A stretch of 64,000 nucleotides of DNA, taken from contig UQSX01000005.1 in the NCBI GenBank assembly GCA_900543715.1, positions 28,090 to 92,089 of the forward strand. The letters are read 5' to 3'. Each line of letters starts with the position of its first letter. The first letter of the stretch is position 1. Of this stretch, positions 25,468-34,088 are shown in pieces. The DNA comes from an uncultured Blautia sp. (lineage in GTDB: Bacteria > Bacillota > Clostridia > Lachnospirales > Lachnospiraceae). The position numbers and the translations under genes were made by a program. The notes under the pieces were generated by a model. That model made no database searches, was not told where the DNA came from, and saw only the letters and a program-made list of their open reading frames with translations.

Positions 25468-26688
25468 TTATTCTACCTGCTGTGTTCCCTCGCCGAAATA
25501 GTAATATGCTTTTCCATTCTCCAGAGTAATTCCCTTTGCCCTGGCAAGTTCCTCTACGGTCACCAGCTTGAAACCCTTTGCCACCAGCTCTGGTATCATG
25601 CGGATGGCTGCTTTTGCAGACCATTGGTGAATGTCATGCATCAATACCACGGAACCATCCCTGGCATTATCCATAACGCATCGATAGGTCATATCCTCAC
25701 TCTTAGTTTTCCAGTCTTTCGTATCAATGCTCCACATGATAATAGGAAGGCCGGAGACTGACCTTACTGTATGATTAAAAGCGCCTCCCGGAGGTCTCAT
25801 GCTTGCAGGCGCCTTTCCCGCTATCCTCTCAATAATTCTACTTGTCTTCTCAATTTCATTTGAGATCTGGGTACTGGAAAGGTTGGTGAGAATCGGATGG
25901 TCATAAGTATGATTTGCCAGTTCCATTCCCAGTTTCTCCATATGTTTGACCGTATTCGGATATCGTTCTGCATTCTGGCCCAGCATGAAAAACGTGGCTT
26001 TAGCATTGTTTTCTTCCAGACATTCCAATAATTCTTCCGTATACTTCCCCGGTCCGTCGTCAAAAGTCAGCGCAATCATGGGCCTTACTTTCTCACTGTC
26101 GTATTTTCCGCTTTCATCGAAATAGCAATCTTTTCCATCAATATCATGCCAGCCTGTCTTTACATAACCATTTTCATCAAAGTAATATTGACTTCCGTCA
26201 ATATCATGCCAGCCCTTCCCATAAAAAGTTCCGTCTGCATTAATGTACCTAATGCCTTGGGAATCTGACTGCCAGCCTCTTAACGTGATTTCTTTGAAAA
26301 AGTCCTTCGTGCCGGAGGCGTTCATCTCCGGCTGGCTTAAAGTTGTCGTCACCTGTGTTCCTGAATCTTCACTGACCTGTTCCGCCCCGTCACGGACTCT
26401 ATCCGGCAGCAGCCTGCTGATTCCAAGAACTGTCAATGAAAACACAAGGAGCGTTATCGCCGCCAAAATTCCATAACACAAGTTGCGTTTTCTCCTCTGC
26501 TGCCTTAATTTTTCCTGACGTCTTTTGTTCATGGCCTTCTGCAATGAACCGCTGCTGCGAGAGCCTCTGGAATCTCGGAAACTTCCAAGATTTCCTGAGC
26601 CATACTGTGTTCTTGCTTTTCTGACATGCTGTGAACTCCTGGTAGAGCTGGAGTTTCTGGGACTTTCAGAAGTTCTTCTTTTGTTCAT
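25468..26688 (-). CDS. Polysaccharide deacetylase with cell-wall-binding repeats
   Basis: About 406 residues, in order: a basic, serine/arginine-rich cytosolic N-terminus; one membrane helix (CYGILAAITLLVFSLTVLGI, near residue 75-95); a linker; two to three choline/glucan-binding-type repeats containing GWHDIDG (residues about 150-195); and a NodB carbohydrate-esterase-4 domain. NodB motifs are TFDDGPGKYTEELLE, the metal histidines in NHTYDHPIL, RPPGGAFNHT and MHDIHQWSA. It probably removes N-acetyl groups from peptidoglycan or another surface glycan. The frame extends to a GTG at 26736, but ATG 26688 is the first plausible start; its ribosome site is weak. Confidence 0.87.
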   Translation of the reverse strand: MNKRRTSESPRNSSSTRSSQHVRKARTQYGSGNLGSFRDSRGSRSSGSLQKAMNKRRQEKLRQQRRKRNLCYGILAAITLLVFSLTVLGISRLLPDRVRDGAEQVSEDSGTQVTTTLSQPEMNASGTKDFFKEITLRGWQSDSQGIRYINADGTFYGKGWHDIDGSQYYFDENGYVKTGWHDIDGKDCYFDESGKYDSEKVRPMIALTFDDGPGKYTEELLECLEENNAKATFFMLGQNAERYPNTVKHMEKLGMELANHTYDHPILTNLSSTQISNEIEKTSRIIERIAGKAPASMRPPGGAFNHTVRSVSGLPIIMWSIDTKDWKTKSEDMTYRCVMDNARDGSVVLMHDIHQWSAKAAIRMIPELVAKGFKLVTVEELARAKGITLENGKAYYYFGEGTQQVE

Positions 26689-26835
26689 AGTAGTTTCAGT
26701 AATTTCCTTTCTTCGTAATTTTTCCTCATTATACACAACACATCATGGCTTGTATACGCAGCCCTCTTAGAATTTATTCTTTCTTTACAAAAGTTTCCAA
26801 ATGCTTTAGTAAGCATTTTGTTTTTCTAAGAAAAT

Positions 26836-26867
26836 GGAGCTGTCGCATTAATTAATGCGACAGCCCC
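26836..26867 (-). terminator. Strong palindromic terminator of the FtsX-type permease gene
   Basis: A perfect 26-bp palindrome (26839-26864, half-site GCTGTCGCATTAA), extended by three more pairs when a G-U is allowed on the minus strand, followed by ATTTTCTT. It lies 26 bp behind the permease stop. A second terminator with nearly the same stem closes the V-ATPase operon. Confidence 0.75.
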
Positions 26868-26892
26868 ATCTTCATTATTTTCTGTCCGGCTT

Positions 26893-29800
26893 CTATTCCA
26901 CACTCTTCAGTGACTCTACCATATTGATTTCTTTCAGTTTAAAATACATAACAAAGTTTACAAAAGCTGAGAATACAGCCGTTAGCACTGCGCTGATCAG
27001 GAAGCTGACCAGGGATACATGCTGACCAAACATAACCATATCCACCCGGATAGTATGGATAATATACTGGTGAAGGAGCGTTCCCAGTCCTACACCCACC
27101 ACAATACCCATAAGAGTAAGGATAATATTCTCATGGTACACATAAGCCGCCACTTCCTGATCATAAAAGCCCAGGACTTTTAATGTGGCCAGTTCCCGGC
27201 GCCGCTCCGTAATATTTACATTGTTCAGGTTATACAGTACCACAAAGGCCAGAAGGGCTGCTGTTACGATCAGTACAATAATTACCAGCACCAGGGCCTG
27301 AAGCATATCGTTAATCTCTCTTTTGGTATCAGAAGTATAACTTACATTATACACACCTGGCTGCTGAAGGATTTCTGAGCCAAGCTCATTCTCTCTCTCC
27401 TGCCCCTCCGAAGTAAACTCTACATACATTACCTCAAACTCAGCCGGTTCTCCATAGATTTTCTCATAGTATTGGGGCGACATGTATGCATAGTTCATAA
27501 TGTAATTTTCTACCACACCCATAACCTGTACTTCCTGACTGCTGCTGCCGTCCTCTTTTTCCATGGTAATACTGTCTCCTGCACTTACCCCCAGGGTATC
27601 TGCCATCCATTCCGTAAGAAGGATCCCTTCGCCGTCCAGGGTGTAGACTTCCTCTGAGGTCCTGTTCTGCAAGACTGTCATGGCCTGGAAATCTTCCTTA
27701 TTTTCCGGAACACAAAGATAGACTTCTCCATTTCCTTCTTCCGTACTTACATCCACCATTTCCATATGGACCATAGTAGATGCCGCCACATCTTTCTCAT
27801 TCTCCAGCCATTGTCCCAGGTCTTCTTTTTCTTCATCCGTACCGCTGAAAGTTATCATTGCATCGTAAAGCTGGATATTATCGTATTGAATTTCGGCCAG
27901 ATCGATTATGGAATCCCGCAGGCCAAATCCGGTGACCAGCAGAGCCATAGTGGCAGAGATTCCAAAGATTGTCATAAACAGCCGTTTTTTATATCGGAAA
28001 ATATTCCGGAAAGTAGACTTTGTAGTAAAGTTCAGCCGTTTCCAGATAAGTGGTATGTACTCCAGCAGTACCCGCTTTCCTACCTTTGGAGCTGCCGGAC
28101 GCATAAGTTCTGCCGGGCTCTCTCTCAGTTCATTCATGCAAGATAAGCCTGTTGCCAGCATAATGCAGACAAAGGATATTAACATGGCCTGAATAGCAAA
28201 CACCGGACGGTATGGAATATCCGGCTGTTTCAGACAGTCATACATAATTCCATAGCTGACCTGGATAACATAAGGAAACAGCTTCTGTCCCACCAGGATC
28301 CCCACAGCGCCGCCGCTTAAAGTAGCGCTGCCTGCATAAAAGAGATATTTCATGGCAATATCTTTTTTGGAGTATCCAAGGGCCTTCATAGTTCCGATAT
28401 GGCCCCGCTGCTCTTCTACCATTCTGGTCATAGTAGTAAGACTTACCAGGGCTGCCACCAGGAAAAACATCAGCGGGAAGACCCTGCCGATTGCACCGAT
28501 CTGAGCTGCATTGTCCTCCATTTCACCATAGTCTTCCACCACGTCATCTCTGGTACTCAGATACCATTCCGGCAGTTCCAGGTCTGCCAGCTCTGCCTCT
28601 GCATCAGCAATCTGCTGTTCTCCATCAGCAATCTGGGCCTCTGCTTCTTCTTTTCCTTCTAAATAATCCGCCTCTCCATCTTCCAGCTCTTTTCTGGCAT
28701 CTGTCAGCTCCTGTTCCTGTTCAGGGAGCTGAGCCCTGGCTTCTTCAAGCTGGGCTCTGCCGGAAGCAATCTGGGCCTCTCCATCTGCAATCTGCTGTTC
28801 ATAGGCTGCAATCTGAGCCTGGCCGCTGTCTACTTCAGCCTGGGCCGCCTGCAGCTGTTCCTTAGCAGCCTCCAGTTCCTGGCGTCCCTGGGCAATCGCC
28901 GCCTCGCCCTGAGCAATCTCTTCCCTGCCGGCAGTAATCTGGGCTTCGCTTTCCTCCAGCTGAGCCCTGGCTGTCTCCAACTGATTCCTTCCTTCTGACA
29001 GCTGGGCTTCCCCCTGGGCGATTACCTGCTGAAGCTGCTGTATCTGGGGAGTCAGAGCAGTCTCCTGGGCAGACAGCTGGGCTCTTGTCTCTTCCAAAGA
29101 CACTGTAAGATTCTGAATTTCTGTCTCCAGAGCAGCTTTCTGTGCTTCCAGTTCTCCAATCTGAGCCAAGATTTCTTCATCATTTGAGCTGTCTCCATCT
29201 GGATTTTCAGGGTCTGAAGAGGTTCCAAGAGATGCCTGAAGCTGTTCGATCTGCCCCTGGATAGCCGCCGCCTGGCTTTCCAGTCCTCCTATAGCCCCTT
29301 CCTGTTCTGACACTGCTGTTCTGAGAGTTTCCAGTGCCCCTTCCATCTGCGCAAGCTGGGTCTTTCCGGCTTCCAGTTCTGACTGAGACTGGTTTAAGAC
29401 CTCCTCCTGGGCAGACAGCTGGGCCTTCCCGGCCTCTAATTCTGCCGCTCCCTGTTCCAGTTCAGCCTTTTTCTCTGACAGCAGCTGTTCTGAATCATTG
29501 AGCTGGGCTTCATTTGCCTCAATCTCTGCCCATCCGGCGCTTACCTGAGCTGCACCTTCTTCCGCCTGGGCTTTGGCTGATTCCATCTGGGCTTTTGCAT
29601 CGTCAATCTCCTGCTGGCTCTGGTTCAGCTGAGCTTCGCTGTCTGCCAGCTGCTGTTTTCCATCTGCCAGCTGCTTCTCTCCATCGTTTACCTTGGCCCA
29701 GCCCTCATCCAAAGTCTTTCTGGCATCTGCAAGCTCCTGCTGGGCAGTGGCCCTTCCATCTTCCAGCTCGGCTCTGGCATCCGCAAGCTCGCCCTGTGCC

Positions 29801-30576
29801 TCATCATAAATCTGGTCATATCTCCACTGGCACTGGACCCCTGCCGTCTCTTCCAGAGTATCCTGGACGCTGCTCACCAGCTCCTTGTATTCATCAGAGT
29901 AACATTCCAGGGTTCCTGCGCCTTCCAGCCGGATATTCATCTGGGTATAGACCTCCATATCAAAGGCCTCCGGCAGGACCACGGCAAATCCGGCGACCTG
30001 GCCATTTCCTACAGAGGCGCTGCCTCTGTTTATTGAGAGATACATAGGGCTGGATCCTATACCGGTGATCTCAAACTCCCCATATGCCAGCCCTTCCGGT
30101 TTATCTCTCTCCTGCCCTTCCTCATAAAGAGTGATCTTGTCTCCGATCTGACAGCCGAGGGCCTGGGCAAGTTCCGTATCCAAAAATATTTCGTCTGCCT
30201 TTTCCGGCAGCCTGCCTTCCTCTGCCTGACACTTTGCCATATCACTCTGAGCCATCAGATGGACTACATACTGTTCTCCTTCACTGTCGCACAGATAGTC
30301 CGAGGAATAAGACAGTTCTGCTTCCTGCACTCCTTCTGTGTCCAGCACAGCCTCCAGATCTTCCTCCTGAAGGCCCATGGTACTTACTGCCTGGAGATCA
30401 AATAATCCCGTGTCATCCAGATATCTGTCTGTAGTGCTGAGCATATCCGGCATGGAGGCCCTCACCCCTGAAAAAAAGGACACTCCCAGCGCCGACATGA
30501 GGAACAGGGAAAGGAACCTGGGCAAAGTCCTTTTGATTTCCTGGCGTATATCCTTATGTAATGCTTTCTTTCTCAC
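26893..30576 (-). CDS. FtsX-type ABC permease with a very long coiled-coil domain
   Basis: 1227 residues, GTG start with AAGGA upstream. Layout: cytosolic start, one membrane helix near residue 15-35 (RFLSLFLMSALGVSFFSGV), a MacB-like extracytoplasmic domain, then about 420 residues (about 257-675) of alanine/glutamine/glutamate-rich repeats such as QLEEARAQLPEQEQEL that form a long coiled coil. Next come three helices of an FtsX domain starting near residue 690 (TMTRMVEEQRGHIGTMKALGYSKKDIA), a second extracytoplasmic domain and a final FtsX domain (ERRRELATLKVLGFYDQEVAAYVYHEN). Related proteins normally pair with an ABC ATPase, but none is adjacent here. Role unknown; export or envelope remodelling is likely. 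Confidence 0.87.
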   Translation of the reverse strand: MRKKALHKDIRQEIKRTLPRFLSLFLMSALGVSFFSGVRASMPDMLSTTDRYLDDTGLFDLQAVSTMGLQEEDLEAVLDTEGVQEAELSYSSDYLCDSEGEQYVVHLMAQSDMAKCQAEEGRLPEKADEIFLDTELAQALGCQIGDKITLYEEGQERDKPEGLAYGEFEITGIGSSPMYLSINRGSASVGNGQVAGFAVVLPEAFDMEVYTQMNIRLEGAGTLECYSDEYKELVSSVQDTLEETAGVQCQWRYDQIYDEAQGELADARAELEDGRATAQQELADARKTLDEGWAKVNDGEKQLADGKQQLADSEAQLNQSQQEIDDAKAQMESAKAQAEEGAAQVSAGWAEIEANEAQLNDSEQLLSEKKAELEQGAAELEAGKAQLSAQEEVLNQSQSELEAGKTQLAQMEGALETLRTAVSEQEGAIGGLESQAAAIQGQIEQLQASLGTSSDPENPDGDSSNDEEILAQIGELEAQKAALETEIQNLTVSLEETRAQLSAQETALTPQIQQLQQVIAQGEAQLSEGRNQLETARAQLEESEAQITAGREEIAQGEAAIAQGRQELEAAKEQLQAAQAEVDSGQAQIAAYEQQIADGEAQIASGRAQLEEARAQLPEQEQELTDARKELEDGEADYLEGKEEAEAQIADGEQQIADAEAELADLELPEWYLSTRDDVVEDYGEMEDNAAQIGAIGRVFPLMFFLVAALVSLTTMTRMVEEQRGHIGTMKALGYSKKDIAMKYLFYAGSATLSGGAVGILVGQKLFPYVIQVSYGIMYDCLKQPDIPYRPVFAIQAMLISFVCIMLATGLSCMNELRESPAELMRPAAPKVGKRVLLEYIPLIWKRLNFTTKSTFRNIFRYKKRLFMTIFGISATMALLVTGFGLRDSIIDLAEIQYDNIQLYDAMITFSGTDEEKEDLGQWLENEKDVAASTMVHMEMVDVSTEEGNGEVYLCVPENKEDFQAMTVLQNRTSEEVYTLDGEGILLTEWMADTLGVSAGDSITMEKEDGSSSQEVQVMGVVENYIMNYAYMSPQYYEKIYGEPAEFEVMYVEFTSEGQERENELGSEILQQPGVYNVSYTSDTKREINDMLQALVLVIIVLIVTAALLAFVVLYNLNNVNITERRRELATLKVLGFYDQEVAAYVYHENIILTLMGIVVGVGLGTLLHQYIIHTIRVDMVMFGQHVSLVSFLISAVLTAVFSAFVNFVMYFKLKEINMVESLKSVE

Positions 30577-30767
30577 CCGCCATCCTTCCTTCCCGCTATC
30601 ATAGTAAAAGGGGCCCTATAAAGTTATATAAATGATAAATTTAATATATACTTTACTGCCCCCTGTATTTTACATTTATAACATTTTTCTGCCTGTTAAG
30701 ATATATTATCTATATTAAAATTTTAAACTTTTTTTCCCTTTTTGTCGAGTAAAGAACTATAAATTTT

Positions 30768-31610
30768 TTATAATTCAAAACTTTCTATACCCAGCAATTT
30801 TTCAATTCCCCAGGCCACCCCGTCTCTGTCATTGGAAGGCGCGATCCAGTCTGCTGCCCTCTTACACTCCGGAGAGGCGTTCTCCATAGCAATCCCTATC
30901 CGGGCATAAGCAAGGAGCTCTTTATCATTGTCCCCGTCGCCAAAAGCCGCCAGGCCTTCTCTGTTTAAGCCCAGATATTCCAGCAGGAAACGGATTCCTG
31001 CATCCTTCCCCGAATCTCTGTGAGAAATCTCCAAAAGCTGAGGGACCGAAGAAGTGATATACACATCTTTTACATTTTCCTGAAGAGTTTTCCACAAATC
31101 CCCCTTCTTTTCCTCACTTTTCACCACAATGTCCAAACAGTCCAGCATCTCCTGGTTTTCCCTGATAAAGCTTTCCATATCTGCCACAGGCTCCCTGGTA
31201 CTCTGGATATAGGGAATAGCTCTTTCACTGGCCCCAAAGCTTACCGGGTCCTCCACATACTCTTTCTGAGCATAGGGTTTTCCCTTAATAAAAGCCTCAA
31301 AAACTACCTCTTCCTTCTCTGCACAGGCCAGAATCTCGTTTACGGAATCACCGGAAAGCCTGGACTGTTTCAGACATTTTCTGTCAGAAAGCCTGTACAC
31401 TGCAGCTCCGTTAGATGTGATCCCATATTGGATACCTTCAATTTCCAGAATGTCCTTTGGCAGAGAATCCAGGGACCTGCCGCTGGCCGCCACTACCTGT
31501 ATTCCTGCATCCAGAGCCTTCTTAATCGCCTCCCGATTTCTTCTGCCAAGTCTCCCCTGATGGTTTAAAGTTGTTCCGTCCAAGTCTAAGGCAATACATG
31601 TAATCTTCAC
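30768..31610 (-). CDS. Cof-type HAD-IIB family hydrolase
   Basis: 280 residues starting with GTG at 31610 (GAGGTGG a few nt upstream). The apparent longer frame runs into the preceding gene and is not needed. HAD motifs: I, ITCIALDLDGTTLN with the nucleophile aspartate near residue 9; II, VVAASGRSLDSLP; III/IV, LAAFGDGDNDKELLAYARIGIAMENA near residue 230. Cof-type enzymes dephosphorylate sugar phosphates, flavin or nucleotide intermediates; the substrate is not predictable. It lies 20 bp behind the ATL gene and may be the last gene of the repair cluster transcript. Confidence 0.88.
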   Translation of the reverse strand: MKITCIALDLDGTTLNHQGRLGRRNREAIKKALDAGIQVVAASGRSLDSLPKDILEIEGIQYGITSNGAAVYRLSDRKCLKQSRLSGDSVNEILACAEKEEVVFEAFIKGKPYAQKEYVEDPVSFGASERAIPYIQSTREPVADMESFIRENQEMLDCLDIVVKSEEKKGDLWKTLQENVKDVYITSSVPQLLEISHRDSGKDAGIRFLLEYLGLNREGLAAFGDGDNDKELLAYARIGIAMENASPECKRAADWIAPSNDRDGVAWGIEKLLGIESFEL

Positions 31611-31630
31611 TTGTTCCACCTCTTCTCTTG

Positions 31631-32008
31631 TCAGATTCCTCTCTTTTGAAATTCTTCCCGAAAGGTCTCCGCTTCCTCCAGAGTATTTTTCCATTGATAT
31701 CGTTTTAAATCTACTTTCCACCCTTTTTCTGTCAGTCTGACCTCCACCCCTTCCTGCTCCAGAAGAAATTTCTGCATATCAAAAGTCTCAAAAGCCGCTG
31801 CCCCTGATAGAATCCCCTGGGCGTTTACCACCTTATATGCGGGAATATCCTCCCCCATGAGATTTCTCCCCAGGCCATATCCCACCTGCCGGGAATTTCC
31901 CGGTTTTCCGCAGAGCAGGGCAATTTGTCCGTAAGTGGCTACTTTCCCCTGAGGAATGCTTTTTAATACCAGGGCTCCTCTTTTATAAAAATCCATTTTA
32001 CTTTCCAT
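31631..32008 (-). CDS. Alkyltransferase-like protein (ATL, MGMT fold without the active cysteine)
   Basis: About 125 residues with the DNA-binding domain of O6-alkylguanine transferases: IPQGKVATYGQIALLCGKPGNSRQVGYGL, which holds the helix-turn-helix and the arginine finger. Where active enzymes have PCHRV, this protein reads PAYKVVN, so the alkyl-accepting cysteine is absent. Such ATL proteins bind O6-alkylguanine and hand the lesion to nucleotide-excision repair. The gene overlaps the end of the UvrD-like helicase gene (ATG 32008 chosen, ATG 31996 also possible), which fits a shared repair role. Confidence 0.85.
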   Translation of the reverse strand: MESKMDFYKRGALVLKSIPQGKVATYGQIALLCGKPGNSRQVGYGLGRNLMGEDIPAYKVVNAQGILSGAAAFETFDMQKFLLEQEGVEVRLTEKGWKVDLKRYQWKNTLEEAETFREEFQKRGI

Positions 32009-34088
32009 AAGTCTCACCTGTCTCCTGAGAAAGGAACTCTATCTCTCCCAGAGCTTTCAAAAACTGTTTTCGTCCATAGCCAGGGAATTCCACTTCCACA
32101 GTCAGTTCATTTTGAGAGAGCAGTATTCCCTCCCCATACTTTCTGTGACAGACCCTTGGGCCAGGCGCCACCTTTTCTGCTTCTTTCTTCTTCCGCAGTT
32201 CTTCCCGGACTTCTCTTCCCAGTTTCCGGAGATTTTCTTCCCCTCTTCCCTTCCTGACGTCTTCCTCCCAGTCCAGAAGCTCCGGAGGGATGCCCAGAAG
32301 GTACCGGCTTCCCTCTCCAAAAACTCCTGGCTCTCTTGGGTTGACATAATAAGAAAGTTCCAGCTCCTCTTTTGCCCTTGTCATGCCTACAAAAAACAGC
32401 CGCCGCTCCTCTTCCTCCTGCTCCATGGTTTTACAGCGAAGAGGAATCAGTCCTTGATTCATACCGATCAGATATACCCGGTGAAACTCCAGGCCCTTTG
32501 AGGCGTGGAGGGTCATCAGCCGGACGCCCTTTAAAGATTCTTCTCTCTCCCCCATGATTTCTCCAAGGTCCATGCCATAGAGGGCCCCATCATTTAAAAA
32601 AGCTCTGGTCCCTTCCCAGAGAGGCAATTCTTTTTTCTCACAGTATACTCTCAGCCATTCCAGAAGTTTCCCTGCCTGTTCTTCTTTTTCCTTATAGCCA
32701 GCCGAAGTAGGGCCAAAGGCTTCTCCAAGGCCAAAATAATCAAAGATTTCCCTCCACTTGGGAATCTTTGTATGGCCCAAAGACCAGTCCTGAAAGCCTT
32801 TCATCTGCGCATATAAAAAGCTCTTCCCTTTCCCCTCCTCCAGAAGGTCCCGGACTTTCTTTTTCGTAAGCTTCTCCCCGAATCCCGGATTCAGCAGCAC
32901 GTCTTCCCCTGTCTGCCGGTCTCTGGGGTTCACAGAAAACCGAAGGATTTTCACCACCCAGTCCAGGGCAGGAATATCCTTTACCGTCTGTTTTACCGAA
33001 ACCTGATAAGGAATTCCCCGCTTTTCAAAAACCTTCTCCAGAACCTCCCCCTGCCTCTGAAGACGGTAAAGGATTGCGGTATCCTCATAGCTCTCTCCTG
33101 CTTTATGTAAACTTTCAATCTGTTCCGCCAGATATTCTGCCTCTGTAAAAGGGTCATACTGCCGTTTTACCTTAATAAGCTTTCCCTCTTCCCGGCAGCC
33201 CTGGATCCTGGTCCCAAACTGCCGGAAATGGTTAGCCGCTTCCAGGATCCTGGCGTTAGAACGGTAATTTACCGGCAGGGAAAGTTCCTTTGCCGAAAAC
33301 CTCCTCTTCAGGGCAAAAAAGGTACTGTCGCTGGAGCCTCTCCAGCTGTAGATTACCTGGTTTGGATCCCCCACGGCAAAAAGCCTGGTCTCCTCTCCCA
33401 CCAGAGCTTCCAGAAATTCCAGCTGGAGGTTATCGCTGTCCTGGATTTCATCTGCGATCACCCAGGCGGGGTGAAAACCTTCCTCCTTTATCAGCTCGGT
33501 GCTTACCAGAAGCAGATCCGAAAAACTCATTTTGTTCTCCCGTTGTTTCTCCTGTTTCAACAGAGGGTACAGCCGGAACAGGTCATCCCCATACCTGGAA
33601 ACTTCTCTTCCTTCCAGATAAGCCTTATATTCCTGTTCCAGGCGCTTTTTCAGCCGGTTCTTATATTTGATGTTCAATTTTTCCTCTTTAATAATCCTCT
33701 GGGCCAGCTCTGTTTCTTCTTCAGGTTCCATTACAGAGAAGTCCCTGTCCCAGCCGGCTTTTTTCACAGAGAGCTTTTCTTTTAAAAGCCTCAGGGCCAC
33801 GCTGTGAAAGGTTCCGAACCCGGCTCTCTGCTCCGGAGAAAGTTCTGGCTCTCTGAGCAAAAGGCGGCTGAGGATCTCCTGGGCTGCCTTGTTAGTAAAA
33901 GTCAGCACCAGCATATCTTCCAGAGGCACTTTTTTCTCTAAATAAAGATACAAAACCTTTGCAATGAGCACCGTAGTCTTCCCGCTGCCTACATTGGCAT
34001 TTACCACACAGGCCGGACTGTCATCCAGCACTGCCATCTTTTGGTATTCATTAAGTTTTTCCCAGTCCTTATTCTCCCTTGTCTCCAT
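31998..34088 (-). CDS. UvrD/Rep-family (SF1A) DNA helicase
   Basis: 696 residues. SF1A motifs in order: Q motif LNEYQKMAVLD, Walker A NANVGSGKTTVLIAK near residue 34, motif II VIADEIQDSDNLQLEFLEAL, motif III GDPNQVIYSWRGS, motif IV PVNYRSNARILEAA, motif V VRLMTLHASKGLEFHRVYLIGMN and motif VI EERRLFFVGMTRAKEEL. The C-terminal tail contains an RVCHRKYGEGILLS-like Tudor segment as in PcrA/UvrD, likely for RNA-polymerase or partner binding. It is more diverged than a housekeeping PcrA. It overlaps the upstream helicase gene by 20 nt and the downstream ATL gene by 11 nt. Confidence 0.88.
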   Translation of the reverse strand: METRENKDWEKLNEYQKMAVLDDSPACVVNANVGSGKTTVLIAKVLYLYLEKKVPLEDMLVLTFTNKAAQEILSRLLLREPELSPEQRAGFGTFHSVALRLLKEKLSVKKAGWDRDFSVMEPEEETELAQRIIKEEKLNIKYKNRLKKRLEQEYKAYLEGREVSRYGDDLFRLYPLLKQEKQRENKMSFSDLLLVSTELIKEEGFHPAWVIADEIQDSDNLQLEFLEALVGEETRLFAVGDPNQVIYSWRGSSDSTFFALKRRFSAKELSLPVNYRSNARILEAANHFRQFGTRIQGCREEGKLIKVKRQYDPFTEAEYLAEQIESLHKAGESYEDTAILYRLQRQGEVLEKVFEKRGIPYQVSVKQTVKDIPALDWVVKILRFSVNPRDRQTGEDVLLNPGFGEKLTKKKVRDLLEEGKGKSFLYAQMKGFQDWSLGHTKIPKWREIFDYFGLGEAFGPTSAGYKEKEEQAGKLLEWLRVYCEKKELPLWEGTRAFLNDGALYGMDLGEIMGEREESLKGVRLMTLHASKGLEFHRVYLIGMNQGLIPLRCKTMEQEEEERRLFFVGMTRAKEELELSYYVNPREPGVFGEGSRYLLGIPPELLDWEEDVRKGRGEENLRKLGREVREELRKKKEAEKVAPGPRVCHRKYGEGILLSQNELTVEVEFPGYGRKQFLKALGEIEFLSQETGETYGK

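Noticed and set aside
28560..29830. Repetitive DNA that could be taken for a CRISPR array or satellite
   Set aside because: The repeats are irregular in length and in frame with the coiled-coil codons of the FtsX-type permease; they reflect the A/Q/E/L-rich protein repeat, with no constant repeat-spacer pattern.
29514..30047. 177-codon plus-strand frame over the permease gene
   Set aside because: Antisense shadow of a gene with strong protein motifs; low-complexity Pro/Leu/Arg composition and no ribosome site.
31611..31721. N-terminal extension of the HAD phosphatase
   Set aside because: The extension overlaps the ATL coding sequence; the HAD fold starts at the GTG with a ribosome site at 31610.
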